Source: Nocardia farcinica (GTDB lineage: Bacteria; Actinomycetota; Actinomycetes; Mycobacteriales; Mycobacteriaceae). Taken from it: DNA of 64,000 nucleotides. Position 1 is the first letter of the stretch, and each line of letters opens with the position of its first letter. Of the stretch, positions 53,501 to 64,000 are shown one piece after another. The notes under the pieces were generated by a model that did no database searches, was not told the origin of the DNA, and saw only the letters and a list, made by a program, of their open reading frames with translations. Position numbers and translations under genes: made by a program. The stretch covers positions 1,240,001-1,304,000 of the forward strand of contig NZ_LN868938.1 in assembly GCF_001182745.1 (NCBI RefSeq). The letters are read 5' to 3'.

Positions 53501-56500
53501 GGCCTGCGGGTCGGCCGCGATCCGGTGCAGCACCGCGGTGTAGCGGTCGAGGATCTGCCGCGCGGCGGCGGCGTCGAACTCGCCGACCCGGTAGCGCAGG
53601 GTGATCCGCAGCGCCGACGTGCCGTCCGCCGCGGGCCGGGTCGGGGCGACGACCAGGCTCAGCGGGTACGGGGTGGCGTCGACACCGGCGAGTTCCTCGA
53701 CTCGCAGCCCGGCCGAGTCGACCAGTTCCTGCAGGGCCGTCCGGTCGATCGGGAAGGACTGGAAGGCCAGCGCGGTGTCGAAGAGTTCCGGCAGTCCCGC
53801 GGCCCGGTGGATCTCGGGCAGGCCGATGTGGTGGTGGTCGAGCATGCGGGCCTGCTGGGCCTGGAGCTCGGCCAGCAGCCGCGCGATCGGCGCCGCCGGA
53901 TCCAGCTGCGCCCGTACGGGGATGGTGTTGAGGTACATGCCCAGCGCCCGGTCCACGTCCGGCAGCTCGGGCGGTCGGCCCGACACCGCGGTGCCGAACA
54001 GCACATCGGTCTCCCCGGCCTGGACGCGCAGGGTCATCGCCCAGGCCGCGGCGAGGGCGGTGTTGACGGTGACCGCGGTGTCGGCGGCGACGCGGCGCAG
54101 CGCGTCGACCTCGGTCGCGGTCAGCTCGGCCACTTCCTCGGCGGTCGCGGCGGCGGGCACGCCGCGCGACACCCGGGTCGGTGCGGTGACATCGGAGAGC
54201 TCGCGCGCCCAGGCGGTTTTCGCCGCGTCGGCGTCCTGCCGGCGCAGCCACGCCAGGTAGTCGCGATACGACGGGGCGGCACCGGCGGAGTCGATGTGTG
54301 CCGGTCGGCCGTAGAAGTCGAGTAGCTCGCGCAACAGCAACGGCATCGACCAGCCGTCGAGGACCACGTGGTGGTTGGTGACGAGCAACCGGAACCGGTC
54401 CGGGGCCAGGCGGATCAGGGTGAATCGGATCAGCGGCGGTACCGACAGGTCGAATCCCGCCGCCGCGTCGGCCGCCGCGATCTCGTCGGCGGCCCGCCGC
54501 GGCTCGCTCCGGTCCGTCAGGTCGAGGGTGCGGAACGGCACGTCGGCGCGCGCGAGGACGATCTGGCACGGCCCGTTCGCGGTCTCGGCGAAGGCCGCCC
54601 GCAGGATGTCGTGCCGAGCCACCACGGCCTGGGCGGCGGCGCGCAGGCGCTCGCCGTCGACCGTCCCGGCGAACCCGATCATCGTCTGCACCGTGTAGTC
54701 GTCGCGGTCGCCGCCCAGGCCGGCGTGGAAGTGGATGCCGGCCTGGATCGGCGACAACGGCCACACGTCGGCCAACGCCGGGTAGCGCTGCCGCAACCGG
54801 TCGAGGTCGGCCTCGGCGAGCCGTACGAGCGGCGCGCCCGCGTCCGGCGCCTCGGTCGCGCCCTCGGCGCGGGCCAGCGCGGCCAGCGCGGCGACGGTCT
54901 TTCCCTCGAACACGTCGCGTGGTGTGAATCGCAGCCCGGCGGACCGGGCCAGCGCCACCAGTCGCAGCGACACGATGCTGTCGCCGCCGAGGGTGAAGAA
55001 GTTGCTGTCGGCCGTGACGGTGTCGAGCTGGAGCACCTCGGCGAACAGCCGCGCCACGGTCTGTTCGGCCGGCGTGGCGGGCGGCCGGCCCGACTCCTGC
55101 CGGGCTCGGACCGGCCTGGCGCACAACGCTTTCCGATCGACCTTGCCGACCGGAGTGAGCGGCAGGTCGTCGAGTACCACGATCGCGGCGGGGATCATGT
55201 AGTGCGCGAGCGCACGTTCCAGATCCGCGCGCAGCGCCGTCACGTCCAGTTCGGCGCCGGCCGCCGGGACGACGTAGGACACCAGCACCGGTTCCCCGGC
55301 GGGACCGCGCTGATCCACGGTGGCGACCCGCGCGACGGCGGGTCGGCGGGCCAGGTGGGCGTCGATCTCGCCCGGCTCGATCCGCAGACCGTGGATCTTG
55401 ACCTGCTGGTCGTTGCGGCCCAGGTAGGCCAGTTCCAGGCCGTCGCGGCCGCGTACCCAGCGGACCGCGTCGCCGGTGCGGTAGAGCCGTTCGCCGGGCC
55501 GGTCCGGGTCGGCGACGAAACGTGTCGCGGTCAGGCCCGGCCGCTCGTGGTAGCCGCGGGCCAGGCCCGGCCCGCCGACGTAGAGTTCACCGGTGACGCC
55601 TACCGGCACGGGCCGCAGCCAGGCGTCGAGTACCCGCACCGACGTGCCGGGGATCGGCGCGCCGATGGTGACCTGGTCGCCGGGCCGCAGTTCGGTCGAG
55701 CCGGTCGCCCAGATCGTGGTCTCGGTGGGTCCGTAGTGGTTCAGCAGGCGACGACCCGCTCCCCAGCGCCGCACGAGGTCGGCGCCGGTCGCCTCGCCCA
55801 CGACCGCGACCGTGGCCAGCGAGGGCACCCGATCGGGTGCCATCGTGCCGAGTACGGACGGCGTGATGATCGCGTGGGTGATGTGCTCGCGGCCGATCAG
55901 GTCCTCGAGCTCCGACCCGCCGTAGACCTGCGGCGGTGCGATCGACAGGCACGCACCGCGGCTGTGCGCCAGCAGCAGCTCCGACACGCACGCGTCGAAA
56001 CCCGGTGACGCCACTTGCAGCACGACCGACGCGGTGTCCACCGCGAAGGCATCGGCCTGGGCCGCGACGAGATTCGCCAGGCCACGGTGGGAGACCTGCA
56101 CGGCCTTCGGCGTTCCGGTCGAACCGGAGGTGTAGATCACGTACGCGGTGGTGCCCGGCAACACCGGGCCCGCCGGGCTGGGGACGGTGGCGACGGTTTC
56201 CTCGTCGGCGCGCAGCCACTCGACCGTTGTCGGAAGCTGGTGTGCGACAGCGTCGATGGTCACGCCGAGGGCGCAGTGCGCGTCCGCCAGCAGACCGGCG
56301 ATCCGCTCGGGCGGATTCGCCGGGTCGATGGGCACGAAGGCGGCGCCGGTCATCGCCACCGCCCAGATCGCCACGGGTAGTTCCGCCGATCGCGGCGCCA
56401 CCACGGCGACGAACGATTCGGGGCGAGCGCCCCGGGCGATGAGCCTGCGTGCGAGGTCGGCCGCCCGCTCGGCCAACGCCCGATAGGTGAGCGAGGTGGT

Positions 56501-59500
56501 CCCCGCGCGCACGGCGGTGGCATCGGGATGCGCTGCGGCGGTGGCGGTCAGGATGTCGCGCAGGGTGCGCGCCGGCAGTTGCTCGTCGGAGCGTGAAACA
56601 TCTTCGGGCACACCTGGTTCCGCGGTGATCGCGGCGACACGGCGCTCCGGGTCGGTGACGATCTGGGCGAGGATGCGCTCGAACCGCGCGAGCAACGTAC
56701 GCGCCTGCTCCCCGTCGAACCGATCGGTGGCGTACCGCAGGATCACGGTGTGGGTTCCGGTCTCGCCCGGCGCCGCCTGCCCGTCCCGCGCGGGACGCGG
56801 CGGTGTCACCTGCAGGCTCAGCGGATACGGGGTGGCGTCGTGTGCGTCGACGTCGACCAGGCGCAGACCCGCGTCGTCGAGGTCGCGGGCCAGCTCGTCC
56901 CGGCCCAGCGGGTAGGACTCGAGCACGGTCACCGTGTCGAACAGGTCGGCCACACCGGTGGCGCGCTGCAACTCCGCCAGACCGATGTGCCGGTGGTCGA
57001 GCATGGCCGCCTGTTCGGATTGCACGCGCACCAGCAGCTCGGCCACCCGCTCGTGCGGATCGAGCCGCACCCGCACCGGCACCGTGTTGATGAACAGTCC
57101 GATCATCCGCTCGACACCGGCCACCTGCGGCGGGCGGTGCGACACCGTGTTGCCGAACACCACGTCCGAGCGCCCGGTCAGGACGGTGAGCAGCAGAGCC
57201 CACGCGACCTGTACCGAGGTGTTCGCGGTGACGCCGTGCGAGCGGCCCAGATCCAGGATCGCCGCGGACGTGGCGGCGGACAGCTCCACGCCGACCTCGC
57301 CGCTGTCGGCGGTCACCGTGCGCTCACCACCGGTGACACGGGTGGGACTCTCGATCCCGGCCAGCATCCGCTGCCAGGCGGCGATCGCGGCGTCGTCGTC
57401 CTGCGCGTGCAGCCACTGCAGGTAGTCGCGGTAGGAGTGCGCGGGCGGGAGGTCCGCGCCGGTCTCGTCGGCGTAGCGCGCCAGCAGTTCGTGGATCAGC
57501 AGCGGCATCGACCAGCCGTCGAGCACGATGTGGTGGTTGGTGACGATCAGGCGGAACTCGGCGGCCCCGGTGCGCACCAGGTGGAACCGGACCAGGGGCG
57601 GGCGGGCCGGATCGAACGGGGCGGCCTCGGCGGCGGCGTGTATACGCAGACCCTCGTCCGGATCGGCCGAATCCGTCAGGTCGCTGGTGCGCCAGGCTGT
57701 TTCGGCCTCGCCGAGCACGATCTGCCGCGGCCCGTCCGCGCTCTCCACGAACGCGGTGCGCAGGCTGTCGTGCCGGTCGACGAGTGCCTGGGCGGCGCTG
57801 CGCATCCGGTCCGCCAGCACCGGGCCCGCGAGGGTGAGGGTGGCCTGCACGGTGTAGCCGTCCTGACCGTCGGTGTCGTAGACGGCATGGAACAGCAACC
57901 CGGCCTGGAGCGCGGTCAACGGCCACACGTCGGTCATCGCCGGATACTCGCGCCGCCACCGGTCGAGGTCGTCCTGCGTCACCGGGACCAGCGGGAAGTC
58001 CGACGGGGTGAATCCGCCCGCGTCGGCGGACCGCGCGTGCGCGGCCAGTCCGCGCAGCGCCGCCTCCCACAACCCGGCCAGCTCCGCGACCTCGGCCCGG
58101 TCGAGCACCTCGGCGGCGTAGTCCCAGGTGACCTCGAGTTCGTACCCGTCGGGCCCGTGCTCGGCGATCGCGTTCACATCGAGCACGGCAGGCAGCGCCA
58201 TCCGGGGGTCGACCGTGGCGGTGAGGGCGGTGAATTCGGTGGTGGGCGTCCACGGCCCGGTGTGTTCGCCCGCGCCGACCCGGCCCAGGTAGTTGAAACT
58301 GATCTGCGGCTCCGGCGCACCACCCAGCACCGCGGCGCCGAGCGAGTCCAGGTGGCGCAGCATCCCGTAGCCGATGCCGTTGTCCGGCACCGCCCGCAGC
58401 TGTTCCTTGACCCGCCGCACGGCCAGACCGGCGGCGTCCCCGCCGGCGAACGCGTCGTCCAGATCGAGGTCGCCCAGATCGAGTCGCAGCGGGAACCGGG
58501 TGGTGAACCATCCGACCGTGGCCGCCAGATCGGCGCCGGGCACCGCCTGTTCCTCGCGACCGTGCCCCTCCAGCGCGATCAGCTCCGCGCCGCCGGACCG
58601 GCCCCGCGCCCGCCGCCACGCGCGCAACGCCAGGCCAAGGGCGGCCAGCAGGGGGTCGTTCGCGCCGCCGTGGAACCTGGCGGGCACGGTGGTCAGCACG
58701 GTCTCGGTGACCTCGGCGGGCACCCGCAGGCGCACCTGCTCCGCCGCGGCCGCGACATCGCGGTCGGGGTCGAGCCTGCGCGCACCGAGCAGGTCGTCCC
58801 CGCACTCGAGCTCGTCGCTCCACAGCGCGAGTTCGCCCGCCCGCCGGCGGGGCGCCTGCTCGACCAGACCGTGCACCCACCGCCGCACCGAGGTGGTCGG
58901 CGCGTCGAACCGCGGGTCGCCGCCCTCGGCCACCTGCGCCCATGCCTGCGCGAGATCGCCGAGCAGGATCCGCCACGACACCGCGTCGACGGCGAGGTGA
59001 TGCACCACCAGCCACAGCAGATCCGCGCCCGCGTCGCCGCCGTCGAGCCACACGGCCTGCACGAGCACGCCGTCGTGGGGATTCAGCCGGTCGGCGGCGG
59101 CCTGCAGATGCCGGTCGACCTCGGCGGCGTCGCGCCGCGCCAACCGGACGCGGGTGAGCACCGCCGCGGCGTCGATCGTGCCGCGCTCGAGCACGTCGAC
59201 GAAACGGTCCGCCGAGCCGGCGGCGCGCAGCACCGCGCGCAGCATGTCGTGCCGGTCGAGCACGGCCTGGATCGCCCGAACCAGGTCGTCGCGGCGCAGG
59301 TCCGCGGGCAACTGGACCAGCGCCGCCTGGGCGAACCGGTCGTAGTGCCCGCGCGCGAGCATGGCGTGCATGATCGGCGACAGCGGCATCGATCCGATGC
59401 CGCCACCGGGAAGTTCGGGCAACCGCTCGGCGCCCGCGTCGGCGGCGATCAGCGCGAGCCCGGCGACGGTCTTGTGGTCGAACACGTCCTGGGTGGAGAA

Positions 59501-62500
59501 GTTCAGGCCCTTCGCCTTGGCCCGTGCCACCAGCCGGATCGACAGGATGCTGTCGCCACCCAGCGCGAAGAAGCTGTCGTCCGCGCCGACCTCGGGCACG
59601 CCGAGCACCTCCGAGAACAGCTCCGCCACGATCCGTTCCCGCGGCGTCTCCGGTCGACGCCCGACCGGCACGGCACCGAAGTCCGGTTCCGGCAGCGCCC
59701 GGCGGTCCACCTTGCCGAAGGCGTTGACCGGCAGGCTCTCCAGCGGCATCAGCACCGTCGGCACCATGTGCGGCGGCAGCGTCGCGCGGGCGAACCGCTG
59801 GAGTTCGGCGACATCGAGGCGGTAACCGCGCACCGGCACCACGTAGGAGGCCAGTACGGTCGTGCCCGCCTTGTTCGGCACCGGCACGGTCACCGACAGC
59901 TCGACGTGCTCGTGCCCGGTCAGTGCGGCGTCGATCTCGCCCGGCTCGATCCGGTACCCGCGGATCTTGACCTGGAAGTCGCTGCGGCCCAACAGTTCCA
60001 GCTCGGGCTCGGCGCTGTCGGTGCGCCACCGCGCGAGATCACCGGTGCGGTACATCCGCTCCCCCGGCGCGCCGTACGGGTCGGCGACGAATCGGGCCGC
60101 GGTCTCGCCGACCCGGTGTCGGTAGCCGCGCGCCAGGCCCGGCCCGGCCAGATACAGCTCCCCCGGCGTGCCCGGCGGCACCGGTTGCAGGGTCCGGTCG
60201 AGCACCATCGCCGCGACCCCGCGGATCGGTCCGCCCACGGTGCGGTCGTGGCCGGGCCGCAGGCGCGCGCACGCGGCGGTCACGGTCGCCTCGGTGGGCC
60301 CGTATTCGTTCAACAACGCCCACGGCCCGGTCCAGCGTTCCACGACGTTCGGCGGGCAGACGTCGCCCCCGACCACGACCGCGCACAGTTCCGTCAGCGG
60401 TTCGGGATCGACCGTGGCCAGCATGGCGGGGGTGAGGGTCAGGTGGGTGACGCGCGCCTGGGCGAGCAGCCGGGTGAGCCCTTCGCCGCCGATGATCTCC
60501 GGGGGCACCACGACCAGCGCGGCGCCGCTGGCGAAGCAGGTCAGGAACTGTTCCAGCGAGGCGTCGAAGCTGGGCGAGAGCGCATAGGACACCCGCGAAT
60601 CCGCGGCCATGCCGAAGGCGGCGACGCGGTCGGCGATCAGCCCGGCCAGCCCGGCATGGGTCACCTGCACACCCTTCGGCGTCCCGGTGGAGCCGGAGGT
60701 GTAGGTCAGATACGCCGTGTCGGCCGGACGCAGCGGGCGGGTCCGCTCGTCGTCGCCGACGGGCCCGTCGGCGGTGCCCGCGAGCGCCGCGCGGGTGGCC
60801 GGGTCGTCCAGCACCAGCGCGGCCACGCCGTCGGGCACCCGATCCCGGTGCTCGGCCACCGTGAGCACGGTCCGCGCGCCGCTGTCGGCGATCATGTGCT
60901 CGATGCGCGCGGCCGGATACGCCGGGTCGATCTGCACGATCGCCGCCCCGCATCGCGCGACCGCCCACGCCGCGAGGACCGATTCCACCGACCGGCGCAG
61001 CACGATCCCCACGGCCGTCTCCGGCCCGCACCCGAGTGCGACGAGCCGCCGGGCCAATCGGGCGGACTCGCGGTCGAGCTCGCCGTAGGTCACCGTCGCG
61101 TCGGGGGTGATGATCGCGGTGGCGGCGGGGTCGCGGCGCGCGGCCTCGCCCAGGATGTCGGGTAGCAGCCGCGGCGGCGCGGGGTTCGGTCCGCGCACGG
61201 GCAGCAGCGCCGCCCGCTCCGCCGGTTCCAGCAGCGGCAGCGCCGCCACCGGGCAGTCGGCGCCGCGGGCGAGGAAGGCGTGCAGGAAGCGCAGGAACCG
61301 CCGGTGATGCCCGGCCAGTTCGGCGCGGGTGTAGATGTTCGGGTTGCCCTGGAAATCGATGTGGGTGCTCTCGCGGCCCGCGCCCGGGTAGATGTTGACG
61401 AACAGGTCGGCGGTCGGCCCCGAGGTGAGCACATGCAGCCGCCCGGTCGTCTCCCCGAAGACGACCTCGTTCTCGATCATCATCAGGTTCACCGCCGGAC
61501 CGAAGGACGCGGCCTCGTCACGGGCGATGCCCATGTCGGCGAAGATGTCCTCCTGGCGGTAGCGCTGGCGGCGCAGCGCACTGGTCAGCTCGCCCTGGGT
61601 GGCCTCGATCAACTCACCGACCGCGCGTCCGGCGACCCGCACCCGCAACGGCACCACGTTGGCGACCATGCCACCGGACCGCCGCAGCACCGCCGAGTGC
61701 CTGCCCGAGACCGGCAGGCTCAGCAGCACCTCGTCGCTGCCGGTCATCCGTGCCAGATACGCCGCGAAGGCCGCGACCGCGATGGGCGTGACGCTCGTGC
61801 CGCGCGCCGCGATCACCTCGTCCAGCAGGCGCGCGGTGTCGTCGGGCAGCGGGGCGCTGATCAGCGTCGGATGGATGGTGGGCTTGCCGACCCGGCCGGC
61901 CAGGCTCACCACCGGGGGCGCCCCGGCCAGGTGTTCGGTCCAGTACTTGCGGTCGTTGTCGAAGCGGGTGGAATCCCGGTAGGCCAGGTCCTGTTCTACG
62001 ATGTCGGCGAGATTCTGGGCGGCGGGCAACGGGGCGTCCTCGCCGCGGACCCACGCGTTGTACAGCTCGGTGATCCGGCGCAACATCGTGACCGCCGCGA
62101 ACCCGTCCAGCGCGATGTGGTGAGCACGCTGATACCACAGGTAGTGCTGCGGACCCACCTGGTACACATAGCTTTTCATCAACCGGTCGGTGAGCAGGTC
62201 GAGCGGGGCCGAATAGTCCTCCACCATCAACCGGTGCGCGGTCGCCACCGGGTCGGTGTGCCCGCGCAGATCCACCACCGACACCGGCGCGTCGAGGCTG
62301 AGGTCGACGAACTGGCACGGCTCCCCGTCCACCTCGATCAGACGCACGTGCCCCGACCCGAACTCGCGGCTGGCGGTCCGGCACGCCTCCACCAGCAGAT
62401 CCGCCCGCAGCTCCCCGACGATCTCCACGTACTGCGCCACGGAGATCGGCGACCCGCCCGCCAGGTGCTGAGCGAACCAGATGCCCCGCTGGGCGGCGGT

Positions 62501-62656
62501 CAGCCGGAGGACCTCGGGGGGCGAGCTCGCCGCGCTCGCGGAGTCGGCTCGGGAATCGCCGCCGGACACCAGGTGCCGGGTCGCGTCGGGCGAGTGGCGG
62601 CGCGGATCACCCGACCACTCGGGGGTGCTGTCGAGGTTGCGCTTGGACTGGGTCAC
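44546..62656 (-). CDS. five-module nonribosomal peptide synthetase (C-A-T-E, 3x C-A-T, C-A-T-TE)
   Basis: One gene encodes 6036 residues. Approximate centres are: C1 HHIALDG 178, A1 A3-motif 650, T1 Ser 1036 (GGDSI), E HHLAVDA about 1218; C2 HHIVLDG 1708, A2 2173, T2 Ser 2560; C3 HHVVLDG 2761, A3 3231, T3 3610; C4 HHIAGDG 3793, A4 4288, T4 4675; C5 HHIGGDG 4856, A5 5331, T5 5719; TE GWSLGG 5857 with late His about 6008. Specificity codes read by eye (position 517 Lys): DAETVGEVTK, DASIAVHIWK, DAFVAALIWK, DALFLGLIVK, DVWSLALVHK. The first suggests a basic residue and the last a Ser- or Thr-like residue; others are open. The first C domain resembles EntF-like starter condensation domains, so an acyl or aryl start unit is possible. 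GTG at 62656 has ggagg 4 bases upstream. No MbtH-like gene or tailoring gene is in view. Confidence 0.93.
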   Translation of the reverse strand: MTQSKRNLDSTPEWSGDPRRHSPDATRHLVSGGDSRADSASAASSPPEVLRLTAAQRGIWFAQHLAGGSPISVAQYVEIVGELRADLLVEACRTASREFGSGHVRLIEVDGEPCQFVDLSLDAPVSVVDLRGHTDPVATAHRLMVEDYSAPLDLLTDRLMKSYVYQVGPQHYLWYQRAHHIALDGFAAVTMLRRITELYNAWVRGEDAPLPAAQNLADIVEQDLAYRDSTRFDNDRKYWTEHLAGAPPVVSLAGRVGKPTIHPTLISAPLPDDTARLLDEVIAARGTSVTPIAVAAFAAYLARMTGSDEVLLSLPVSGRHSAVLRRSGGMVANVVPLRVRVAGRAVGELIEATQGELTSALRRQRYRQEDIFADMGIARDEAASFGPAVNLMMIENEVVFGETTGRLHVLTSGPTADLFVNIYPGAGRESTHIDFQGNPNIYTRAELAGHHRRFLRFLHAFLARGADCPVAALPLLEPAERAALLPVRGPNPAPPRLLPDILGEAARRDPAATAIITPDATVTYGELDRESARLARRLVALGCGPETAVGIVLRRSVESVLAAWAVARCGAAIVQIDPAYPAARIEHMIADSGARTVLTVAEHRDRVPDGVAALVLDDPATRAALAGTADGPVGDDERTRPLRPADTAYLTYTSGSTGTPKGVQVTHAGLAGLIADRVAAFGMAADSRVSYALSPSFDASLEQFLTCFASGAALVVVPPEIIGGEGLTRLLAQARVTHLTLTPAMLATVDPEPLTELCAVVVGGDVCPPNVVERWTGPWALLNEYGPTEATVTAACARLRPGHDRTVGGPIRGVAAMVLDRTLQPVPPGTPGELYLAGPGLARGYRHRVGETAARFVADPYGAPGERMYRTGDLARWRTDSAEPELELLGRSDFQVKIRGYRIEPGEIDAALTGHEHVELSVTVPVPNKAGTTVLASYVVPVRGYRLDVAELQRFARATLPPHMVPTVLMPLESLPVNAFGKVDRRALPEPDFGAVPVGRRPETPRERIVAELFSEVLGVPEVGADDSFFALGGDSILSIRLVARAKAKGLNFSTQDVFDHKTVAGLALIAADAGAERLPELPGGGIGSMPLSPIMHAMLARGHYDRFAQAALVQLPADLRRDDLVRAIQAVLDRHDMLRAVLRAAGSADRFVDVLERGTIDAAAVLTRVRLARRDAAEVDRHLQAAADRLNPHDGVLVQAVWLDGGDAGADLLWLVVHHLAVDAVSWRILLGDLAQAWAQVAEGGDPRFDAPTTSVRRWVHGLVEQAPRRRAGELALWSDELECGDDLLGARRLDPDRDVAAAAEQVRLRVPAEVTETVLTTVPARFHGGANDPLLAALGLALRAWRRARGRSGGAELIALEGHGREEQAVPGADLAATVGWFTTRFPLRLDLGDLDLDDAFAGGDAAGLAVRRVKEQLRAVPDNGIGYGMLRHLDSLGAAVLGGAPEPQISFNYLGRVGAGEHTGPWTPTTEFTALTATVDPRMALPAVLDVNAIAEHGPDGYELEVTWDYAAEVLDRAEVAELAGLWEAALRGLAAHARSADAGGFTPSDFPLVPVTQDDLDRWRREYPAMTDVWPLTALQAGLLFHAVYDTDGQDGYTVQATLTLAGPVLADRMRSAAQALVDRHDSLRTAFVESADGPRQIVLGEAETAWRTSDLTDSADPDEGLRIHAAAEAAPFDPARPPLVRFHLVRTGAAEFRLIVTNHHIVLDGWSMPLLIHELLARYADETGADLPPAHSYRDYLQWLHAQDDDAAIAAWQRMLAGIESPTRVTGGERTVTADSGEVGVELSAATSAAILDLGRSHGVTANTSVQVAWALLLTVLTGRSDVVFGNTVSHRPPQVAGVERMIGLFINTVPVRVRLDPHERVAELLVRVQSEQAAMLDHRHIGLAELQRATGVADLFDTVTVLESYPLGRDELARDLDDAGLRLVDVDAHDATPYPLSLQVTPPRPARDGQAAPGETGTHTVILRYATDRFDGEQARTLLARFERILAQIVTDPERRVAAITAEPGVPEDVSRSDEQLPARTLRDILTATAAAHPDATAVRAGTTSLTYRALAERAADLARRLIARGARPESFVAVVAPRSAELPVAIWAVAMTGAAFVPIDPANPPERIAGLLADAHCALGVTIDAVAHQLPTTVEWLRADEETVATVPSPAGPVLPGTTAYVIYTSGSTGTPKAVQVSHRGLANLVAAQADAFAVDTASVVLQVASPGFDACVSELLLAHSRGACLSIAPPQVYGGSELEDLIGREHITHAIITPSVLGTMAPDRVPSLATVAVVGEATGADLVRRWGAGRRLLNHYGPTETTIWATGSTELRPGDQVTIGAPIPGTSVRVLDAWLRPVPVGVTGELYVGGPGLARGYHERPGLTATRFVADPDRPGERLYRTGDAVRWVRGRDGLELAYLGRNDQQVKIHGLRIEPGEIDAHLARRPAVARVATVDQRGPAGEPVLVSYVVPAAGAELDVTALRADLERALAHYMIPAAIVVLDDLPLTPVGKVDRKALCARPVRARQESGRPPATPAEQTVARLFAEVLQLDTVTADSNFFTLGGDSIVSLRLVALARSAGLRFTPRDVFEGKTVAALAALARAEGATEAPDAGAPLVRLAEADLDRLRQRYPALADVWPLSPIQAGIHFHAGLGGDRDDYTVQTMIGFAGTVDGERLRAAAQAVVARHDILRAAFAETANGPCQIVLARADVPFRTLDLTDRSEPRRAADEIAAADAAAGFDLSVPPLIRFTLIRLAPDRFRLLVTNHHVVLDGWSMPLLLRELLDFYGRPAHIDSAGAAPSYRDYLAWLRRQDADAAKTAWARELSDVTAPTRVSRGVPAAATAEEVAELTATEVDALRRVAADTAVTVNTALAAAWAMTLRVQAGETDVLFGTAVSGRPPELPDVDRALGMYLNTIPVRAQLDPAAPIARLLAELQAQQARMLDHHHIGLPEIHRAAGLPELFDTALAFQSFPIDRTALQELVDSAGLRVEELAGVDATPYPLSLVVAPTRPAADGTSALRITLRYRVGEFDAAAARQILDRYTAVLHRIAADPQAATAAVGGGEDGPMRPENSGPGAEPRTLPGILAASAAAAPDAIAVRCADKALTYRELDERSDRLARLLLAHTAGHDRVVAIALPRSLAAVTAVWAAAKAGAAFLPIDPSLPAERIAFLLSDSGAALAVTDSAAGAAVPAAVATLVLDDENTRRAVESVPAERVTDAERGGPVHLDDVAYLIYTSGSTGTPKGVLVTHRGLADLVAAQHRLLGVDRNAAVLQVAAPSFDASVFELLLAHGAGARLIVAPPQVYGGPQLADLIRGEHVTHAVVTPSALATVPADGLDELRVLATAGEAVGVELVERWAPGRRMVNLYGPSESTIWATAGDLRPGAPITIGGPVGPVAAVVLDTWLRPAPIGVVGELYLFGAGVAAGYAGRRGLTAARFVACPFDGGRMYRTGDLVRRNRDGALEFVGRNDFQVKIRGTRVELGEIDAALAAQDAVAFAVTVPRRIGGGAVVPVSYVVPAAGAAVSGTQLRGALADELPAYMVPAAVVVLDEVPLTANGKLDRDALPEPAFAAREYRAPSTWSEAAVAAAFAEVLGLDRVGADDDFFALGGDSLSAASVAARIGAAMNTTVPVRAVFDFPTVAALAAHTASLGGGQRVALTAVARPERLPLSLAQQRMWFLNRFEPDSAAYNVPVLLRLSGRLDPAALAAALRDVMARHEVLRTVYPETDGEPRQVILDEPEIALESVRVDPAAVDDTIGEFVRRGFDVTTRVPLRVGLFELAGTTEEFLLALVVHHIAGDGRSMGPLARDVMTAYAARTAGQAPAWAPLPVQYADYALWQRAVLGTAEDPGSLMSAQLAFWRTTLAGAPDRLELPTDRPRPPVASLSGARMPVEIGPDLHARLLELARSHGTSLFMVLHAALAVVLGRSSGSDDVVIGTPVAGRGEPGLDELVGMFVNTLALRTPLDGGEPFADLLARTRETDLRAFEHADVPFERVVEDLNPDRSAPHHPVFQVMLAWQNLADTQVTLPDVQVSLAEADTGISQFDLQWVVSDSYGKGGVAEGISGMLMYARELFDPATVAGFGRRLVRVLEAVADDPSVSVGEIDWLDADERSHLLARTGGTPAPTVLLPEVFDAAARSAGAGVAVVSGQTRLTYAELDERSNRLARHLIRRGAGPERTVLVAVARSVESVVAWWAVVKTGAAYVPVDPGYPAGRIEQMVTDSGATLGLTVAAVRDRLPAVVEWVVLDADARADDTAARLAALPGGRIGDAERLRPLRPANTAYVVFTSGSTGVPKGVAVTHAGIADFLAGQRGYGVGPDSRVLHFASPSFDASLLEILLAVGGAAALVIAPTELYGGTELGEFLRAQRVTHAFVTPAALASVDPAGLDDLRVVLSGGDEVPADLVRRWTGTDDAGVREFRVLYGPTEATIVATAVDRGQPTARSCIGTPVPGMRTLVLDARLQPVPVGVAGELYLAGPGLARGYLDRPGTSAGRFVACPYAGPGERMYRTGDLVRWNRAGALEFMGRNDFQVKVRGFRVELGEIDAALTARPDVRYAVTVPRRDGAGPVMLVSYVVPEAGALLAEADLRAALTAVLPSYMVPAAVLILDRIPLSPNGKLDRRALPAPVLQPKRFRAPSTPIEEIVAGVFAETLGLTGPVGADDDFFALGGNSLVATRVAARLGAAIDASVPVQLIFEAPTVATLAARAESHADTGRVALTAQPRPERVPLSYAQQRMWFLNRFEPESAAYSIPVVIRLSGSLDRDALRAALDDVVGRHEILRTVYPLVAGEPVQVVLPVAEAAAAPEVVRVDRDDVAEAVRAFLASVFDVTTQPPFRVRLFDLGGDEWVLAAAMHHIGGDGASLAPLARDMMLAYEARLLGQAPAWTPLPVQYADYAIWQRAVLGAEEDPASLLHAQIDYWTTHLADLPPRLELPTDRPRPPVQSYAGASVPIRIGAELHADLEHVAREHNTTLFMVFHAALAATLGRLAGTDDVAVGTPYAGRGEPQLDDLVGMFVNTLVLRTRMRPGTTFTELLAHVRATDLAAFGHADVPFERLVQELNPVRSHAHHPLFQVMLAFQNLGATDFALPGLSATVADADTGTSLFDLHVTVSDSYDADGTPAGITGGISYATDLFDATTVIGFVDRLQRMLAALVTDPDRPVHEVELLTAAERDAVLVGWNATDHALPAGDTLVSLFGRAVRAHADEPAVEFEGRSLTYAEFAARVNRLARWLIARGIGPETAVGLRMRRSLDQVTAMYAVHAAGGAYVPIDPDLPADRIDYMLATAAPVVVLTALDDLDLAGLDATEVTDAERLAPLRPDHLAYILFTSGSTGRPKGVAIPHRAVVNQVRWLTDAYALGPGDVVLQKTPATFDVSVWELFGSLAVGARLVIARPGGHTDPAYLAEVIAAHGVTITSFVPSMLAAFAQSAPASALRSLRALLVAGEAFGADVVAAVRRVLPEVELHNLYGPTEFTVHATARPVRAGDTGAVPMGTPVWNARAYVLDARLRPVPPGVVGELYLAGAQVARGYHARPGLTAERFVPDPYGHGERLYRTGDLVRRNRTGDLEYLGRTDFQVKLRGLRIELGEVEAVLAEHAGVARALAAVRSTGAAARLVGYLVPAPGATLDVDAVLAHAAAELPDYMVPGAVVVLDSVPLTPSGKLDRNRLPEPDVAHGAYREPATWLEREVAEVFEHVLGVERVGADDDFYALGGNSLRSVQVAGELSRDLHYEVPVSWFLSDPRPADLAKRIETGMRSGRPAPEPAAALFDVLLPIRTGGEQPPLFCIHPASGLAWCYRPLAEFLTGDRPIYGLQAPQLGGEEPGPDSIVETARRYVAEIRGVQPRGPYHLLGWSLGGLIAHAVAAEIRAAGEDVALLAMLDAEVDGIDASTVTTVTAGELIANLGPVIGIDFVPTDATPEEAAALIRRRLGDGLAIDAAAIERLTDTYNRSIRAAGDWEPGVLDSDLLYFTALRDRRPDARGHRGWAPVVAGEITNVDVDAAHLAMTEPSVLARIARVLDERLAPGPGPLRR

Positions 62657-63344
62657 CGGACCTCCATTGATCCGTTGTTGCCGTCCGGCGGGCAGCGTCG
62701 GGTGCGCAGGGCTGTGCGCACCATTCGCGACGCATCGAAATGGTGTCTGTGCCCTCGGACGAGGAATTGCTCGTGACGGCACCGAAAAGCACGCCGACAC
62801 GGGCGCAAGGAACCGTGGCGAACACGACCGGGTGAAATTCCGCCGGACTGCCGACGAATCACATTGTTCGAATTATCGACCGGTGTTTGCCGACGTGACC
62901 GTTGCGAGAATTCGCGATTCGGTCATTTCTGGCGATCCTCGCGTTTTCGCGGTCGCCCGGGTGGACCGTGCCGGTGGGGTTCCCAGCCGGCCACGGCCGC
63001 GTGCACGCCGTGTTCGTATCGGCGTACGCGCTGGTCAGGGGTAATGCTCGCGCCGCGGCACGGTTCCGCGAGCAGAACGAAGGTAGTGGATTTCATCGGT
63101 GGCACCGACTCGCCTCGGGACAATGGCGTACCGCAGTACGCGTCCGTTCGGTCGCAAGTCCATCGACGGCGCTGTCGCGAACTTGTCCTGTTGGCTCTCC
63201 GCAACCCCGACTATTGGGAGATTCGTCTGTGTTGCCGACCTGCCTCTCAGGCTTCCGGGTCGACTGTCGCCGGAGCATTTCGGTGGCTCGGCGACGGGCG
63301 CGAAAAGCAATCATAATCGAGCCGCGACGAACCTCGCAACGAAA
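62657..63344 (-). other. 688-base gene-free region upstream of the NRPS gene
   Basis: This stretch is AT-richer than the rest and has only short, overlapping frames without coding signs. On the minus strand GATAAT at 62877-62872 may be a -10 element for the NRPS gene, giving a leader of about 200 bases; no clear -35 was found. A second AT-rich patch is near 63305-63345. The region could hold regulator sites or a small RNA, but no structure of known class was recognised. Confidence 0.4.
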
Positions 63345-63848
63345 TCAGCGGCGAATGCCCATGACCCCGCAGACCGGCGCTGACCAGGTCAATTTGCCGG
63401 AAACGGCGACCAGGTCGTCGACCGCCGCGGCGAGGTCTTCGGGCATCGACGCGGCCCGGCGGCGCTCGAGGTCGACGTGCACGAGCATGATCTCGAGGGT
63501 GTTCGACAGCCGCTCCCGCTGCGGGTCGACGAGGAAGGTCATCATGTGCACGGCCTTGTCCGCCCGCTCGAGCACCCGCGCGTGCACGGTCAGCGGATCG
63601 CCCTCGCGCAGCTCGCTGTAGTAGGCGATGTGATGCTCGGTGGTGAACAGCCCGAGCCTGCGCTCCCGCCGGTACTGCTCGTCGAGCCCGGCGGCCCGCA
63701 GCAGGATGTCCGCCGCCCGGATGTTGTGCTCGAGGTAGTACAGCACGTTCATGTGCCCGTTGTCGTCGATCTCCCGGGCACTCACCCGCCCCTCGAGCAC
63801 GGCCGGAAGCTCACGAATCTGCGCAACACTCGGTAGGTCGATCGCCAT
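63345..63848 (-). CDS. thioesterase (4-hydroxybenzoyl-CoA thioesterase-like hotdog)
   Basis: This 167-residue hotdog protein has the catalytic-region pattern VSAREIDDNGHMNVLYYLEHNIRAADI at about 22-50, in which Asp-xx-GHMN is the typical 4HBT motif, then GLFTTEHHIAYYSELREGD. It probably cleaves acyl-CoA or acyl-carrier thioesters. The ATG at 63848 fits the family; the frame extends upstream without support. It reads in the same direction as the NRPS but 688 bases away, so a role as editing or chain-supply enzyme for it is only a guess. Confidence 0.85.
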   Translation of the reverse strand: MAIDLPSVAQIRELPAVLEGRVSAREIDDNGHMNVLYYLEHNIRAADILLRAAGLDEQYRRERRLGLFTTEHHIAYYSELREGDPLTVHARVLERADKAVHMMTFLVDPQRERLSNTLEIMLVHVDLERRRAASMPEDLAAAVDDLVAVSGKLTWSAPVCGVMGIRR

Positions 63849-63944
63849 ACGCCCATCCTGCGACACCACCGCACCGCCCCGGACAGCGGGTGCCCACTCA
63901 CCGAACACCTCTGTCCGGTGCCACCCACACGCGGGCGACAGACG

Positions 63945-63973
63945 TTTTGCCGCCCTCGCCCGATCGGTATACG
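63945..63973 (+). promoter_or_regulatory. candidate promoter reading out of the window
   Basis: TTTTGC at 63945-63950 and TATACG at 63968-63973 are 17 bases apart on the plus strand, divergent from the thioesterase gene. A gene downstream of position 63977 (an ATG is there) would be beyond the window; its start cannot be confirmed. Confidence 0.3.
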
Positions 63974-64000
63974 TTGATGCCGGATCGTCCGGCCCAGGTC

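Noticed and set aside
48083..54325. A very long open frame on the strand opposite the NRPS gene
   Set aside because: It is a shadow of the high-GC NRPS reading frame; its composition (Arg, Gly, His, Gln-rich repeats) has no family features and lies entirely inside the clear NRPS gene.
56750..61165. A second long antisense frame inside the NRPS gene
   Set aside because: Same reason: codon-position bias of the NRPS gene removes stops on the other strand.
63977..64000. Start of a plus-strand gene at the window end (ATG at 63977)
   Set aside because: Only eight codons are visible and the ATG lies too close to the candidate -10 element; it cannot be supported.

Overview
The window is high-GC actinobacterial DNA with GTG/TTG starts, ATGA/GTGA stop-start overlaps and apparently leaderless genes. 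The gene content points to a mycolic-acid actinomycete, most probably Nocardia: an EspC-like type VII secretion target, an LpqN-like protein, a deazaflavin (F420)-type oxidoreductase, an ECF41 sigma factor of the SigJ type, an IrtAB-like ABC pair and one giant NRPS. This assignment is inference from gene content. No rRNA, tRNA, CRISPR array or intact transposon was seen.

Region 1 (1-4055) is one co-oriented run: FixL-type kinase (cut by the window edge), flavin reductase, small unknown protein, amidase, SnoaL-like protein and FixJ-type regulator. The overlapping ends suggest one operon for a two-component-controlled degradation pathway whose oxygenase may lie upstream. Region 2 (4092-12259) holds housekeeping and accessory genes: Mug-like glycosylase, an ArsR/VOC pair with a readable promoter-operator, a LuxR regulator divergent from a second amidase, an ODP-like metallo-beta-lactamase-fold protein, a Mut7-C protein, a methyltransferase, and an alpha/beta hydrolase fused to a LuxR helix-turn-helix. 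Region 3 (12508-19266) has a CNNM/CorC-like membrane protein pair, a divergent TetR/PaaI-thioesterase pair, three small DUF proteins, an MFS carrier and an aldose epimerase.

Region 4 (19366-27509) is about transport and sensing. A KgtP-like MFS gene has its ribosome binding site buried in a strong hairpin. It is followed by an OmpR-type regulator, a kinase, a TAXI solute-binding lipoprotein without TRAP permease subunits and an AGCS symporter, then an FAD oxidoreductase coupled to an ECF41 sigma factor. Region 5 (27765-30417) is a compositionally different small island with type VII secretion features: a frameshifted EspC-like gene, a short glycine-rich remnant, a PH-like membrane protein and an LpqN-like protein. 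A 15-bp direct repeat occurs on each side.

Region 6 (30548-44556) contains a secreted hydrolase, the YCII/ECF42 sigma pair, small membrane or secreted proteins, a TSUP carrier, a nitroreductase, an IrtAB-like ABC pair with a divergent TetR gene and a perfect operator palindrome, an F420-type oxidoreductase divergent from another TetR gene with two tandem operators, a GlxA-type regulator and an HD-SnoaL fusion. Region 7 (44546-62656) is a single 6036-residue NRPS gene with order C-A-T-E, C-A-T, C-A-T, C-A-T, C-A-T-TE. It predicts a pentapeptide core, perhaps acylated, with a D-residue at position 1 and thioesterase release. A 688-base gene-free leader region and a hotdog thioesterase gene complete the window.
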